Below, one piece after another: positions 5,543 to 6,324 of a stretch of 6,324 nt of DNA (position 1 is its first letter; each line of letters begins with the position of its first letter). Source of the DNA: DASYYE01 sp035946955 (GTDB lineage Bacteria; Actinomycetota; Actinomycetes; Streptosporangiales; Streptosporangiaceae); contig DASYYE010000404.1 in assembly GCA_035946955.1 (NCBI GenBank), forward strand, positions 1 through 6,324. Reading direction: 5' to 3'. The notes below the pieces were generated by a model. The model saw only the letters and a program-made list of their open reading frames with translations. It ran no database searches and had not been told where the DNA came from. A program made the translations under genes and the position numbers.

Positions 5543-6324
5543 TCAGCATCAACTGCTCCAGGCAGAGCTGGCTGGTCAGTTCCGCCCTGGACACACCGAG
5601 TGCCATCAGCAGTGCCCGCTGCACCTGCCTGGACCGCAGGCTCGCGGCCACGCTGACCGAGAAGCCGAGGATCGCCAGCAGCGCCGAGGCCGCCGCGATC
5701 ACCAGTGCCGCCTGCGCGGGCGCGACCGACAGCGGGTTGGTGAGCAGGGCCGTTGCTTCGCGTGCCCGAGAGGCTATTGCTGAACCAGTTGGCAGGCCGG
5801 CCGGGATCTCCCCGCCGCGCGTCCGCAGCCACCGCTGGGACACCGGCAGCGGGGCTGCCTGTCTGCTGGCGAGCACCTGCTGCAGCGTCGCGAGGTCCAC
5901 GACCAGCGCCCCCGCTCCGGCCAGTGACTGCCGGGAAGCCGGTCACCGTGGCGACGACCTGGAGGGGGACCGAGACGCCGTTGACGGTGACCGGGACGAT
6001 GGCTCCCTGGCCGACGTGGGTGGCGTGCAGGAACGATGATGTCGCGATCGCGGGGATGACCTTGGCGTGGGTGGGCGCGGCCAAGGACAGCACCCCCTGC
6101 AGATCCCCTTGGGTGTACCCAGTTGCCTGCATCACTGTGGACTCAGGGTCTTCACCAAGCAGCAGGTGCAGCGACACTGCCCCACCCGTGGCGTTCGCCC
6201 GGGTCAGCACCTTGGGCTGCACTCCCTGGCCGACTGACCCGGGTGACGCGTAGCCGACGGCGGCCAGGCTCGTCAGCTCCGGCGAGGAGAGCGCCGCCTG
6301 CCATGACGCCAACGCATCACCCTG

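Larger units (their letters stand above)
5300..6324 (-). pseudogene. FtsX-like ABC transporter permease, 5' end outside window, two frameshifts
   Basis: This is the 3' part of a second permease gene, spread over three frames. From the right edge to about 5914 one frame gives an extracytoplasmic domain of MacB/FtsX style (for example VIPAIATSSFL and VPLQVVATVTGFPAV). From about 5908 a second frame continues with ALVVDLATLQQVL and a membrane helix and FtsX motif (SLRSRQVQRALLMALGVSRA). From about 5516 a third frame gives LLAGLLIAHLVVP and the last helix, ending at the TGA at 5302-5300. Removing one base in each junction (G5 run 5909-5913; 5517-5522) yields a continuous 340-residue C-terminal part. 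Its membrane segments fall at fragment residues ~202-226, 254-280 and 300-326. It is the first visible gene of the operon and overlaps the intact permease by 4 bp. The breaks could be true decay or sequencing errors. If they are errors, this is a normal partial CDS. Confidence 0.85.

Noticed and set aside
4911..5783. 290-codon + strand frame spanning both permease genes
   Set aside because: It is antisense to recognisable FtsX-like coding sequence and has Gln/Gly/Ala/His-rich shadow composition. It stays open only because of GC bias.
5401..6312. Reading the 303-codon - strand frame as one intact protein from a TTG at 6312
   Set aside because: The frame is open past 6312 to the window edge. 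After about 5914 the product becomes Gly/Arg/Pro-rich shadow sequence, while the permease continues in another frame.

Overview
The window is GC-rich throughout. It uses GTG as well as ATG starts and has tightly packed, overlapping genes, which points to a high-GC actinomycete. The genus cannot be read from the sequence. Two short genes at the left end run on the + strand. Everything from about 907 to the right edge is one - strand operon for a MacB/FtsX-type (type VII) ABC transporter.

Left part (1-906). Positions 121-495 encode a 124-residue DUF2203-family protein, probably from a leaderless GTG start. After 45 bp, a GTG at 541 opens a gene whose first ~90 residues resemble the emfourin family of M4-metallopeptidase (protealysin-type) inhibitors. 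Its reading frame has no stop at the expected end. It runs on to 1149, antisense to the end of the facing ATPase gene, so its C-terminus is suspect.

Right part (907-6324, transcribed right to left). In transcription order: (i) the 3' portion of an FtsX-like permease gene that runs off the right edge and is broken by two apparent single-base insertions, near 5909-5913 and 5517-5522; (ii) an intact 897-residue, roughly 10-TM FtsX-like permease (5303-2610); (iii) a 343-residue ABC ATPase (2608-1577) with a C-terminal tail resembling a SpoVT/AbrB-type swapped-hairpin domain; (iv) a 227-residue ABC ATPase (1590-907). The junctions are a 4-bp GTGA overlap, a 1-bp gap and a 14-bp overlap, so the four genes are almost certainly co-transcribed and translationally coupled. 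The operon promoter lies beyond the right edge.

The products should form a membrane complex with two permease types and two ATPase types. In this superfamily ATP hydrolysis usually drives conformational change in the extracytoplasmic domains rather than classical transmembrane transport. Nothing here identifies the substrate. The most notable points are the DNA-binding-like tail on one ATPase, the two compensating frameshifts next to small G/C hairpins (decayed gene or sequencing error), and the missing stop of the emfourin-like gene. I see no mobile element, CRISPR array, tRNA, rRNA or clearly novel system.
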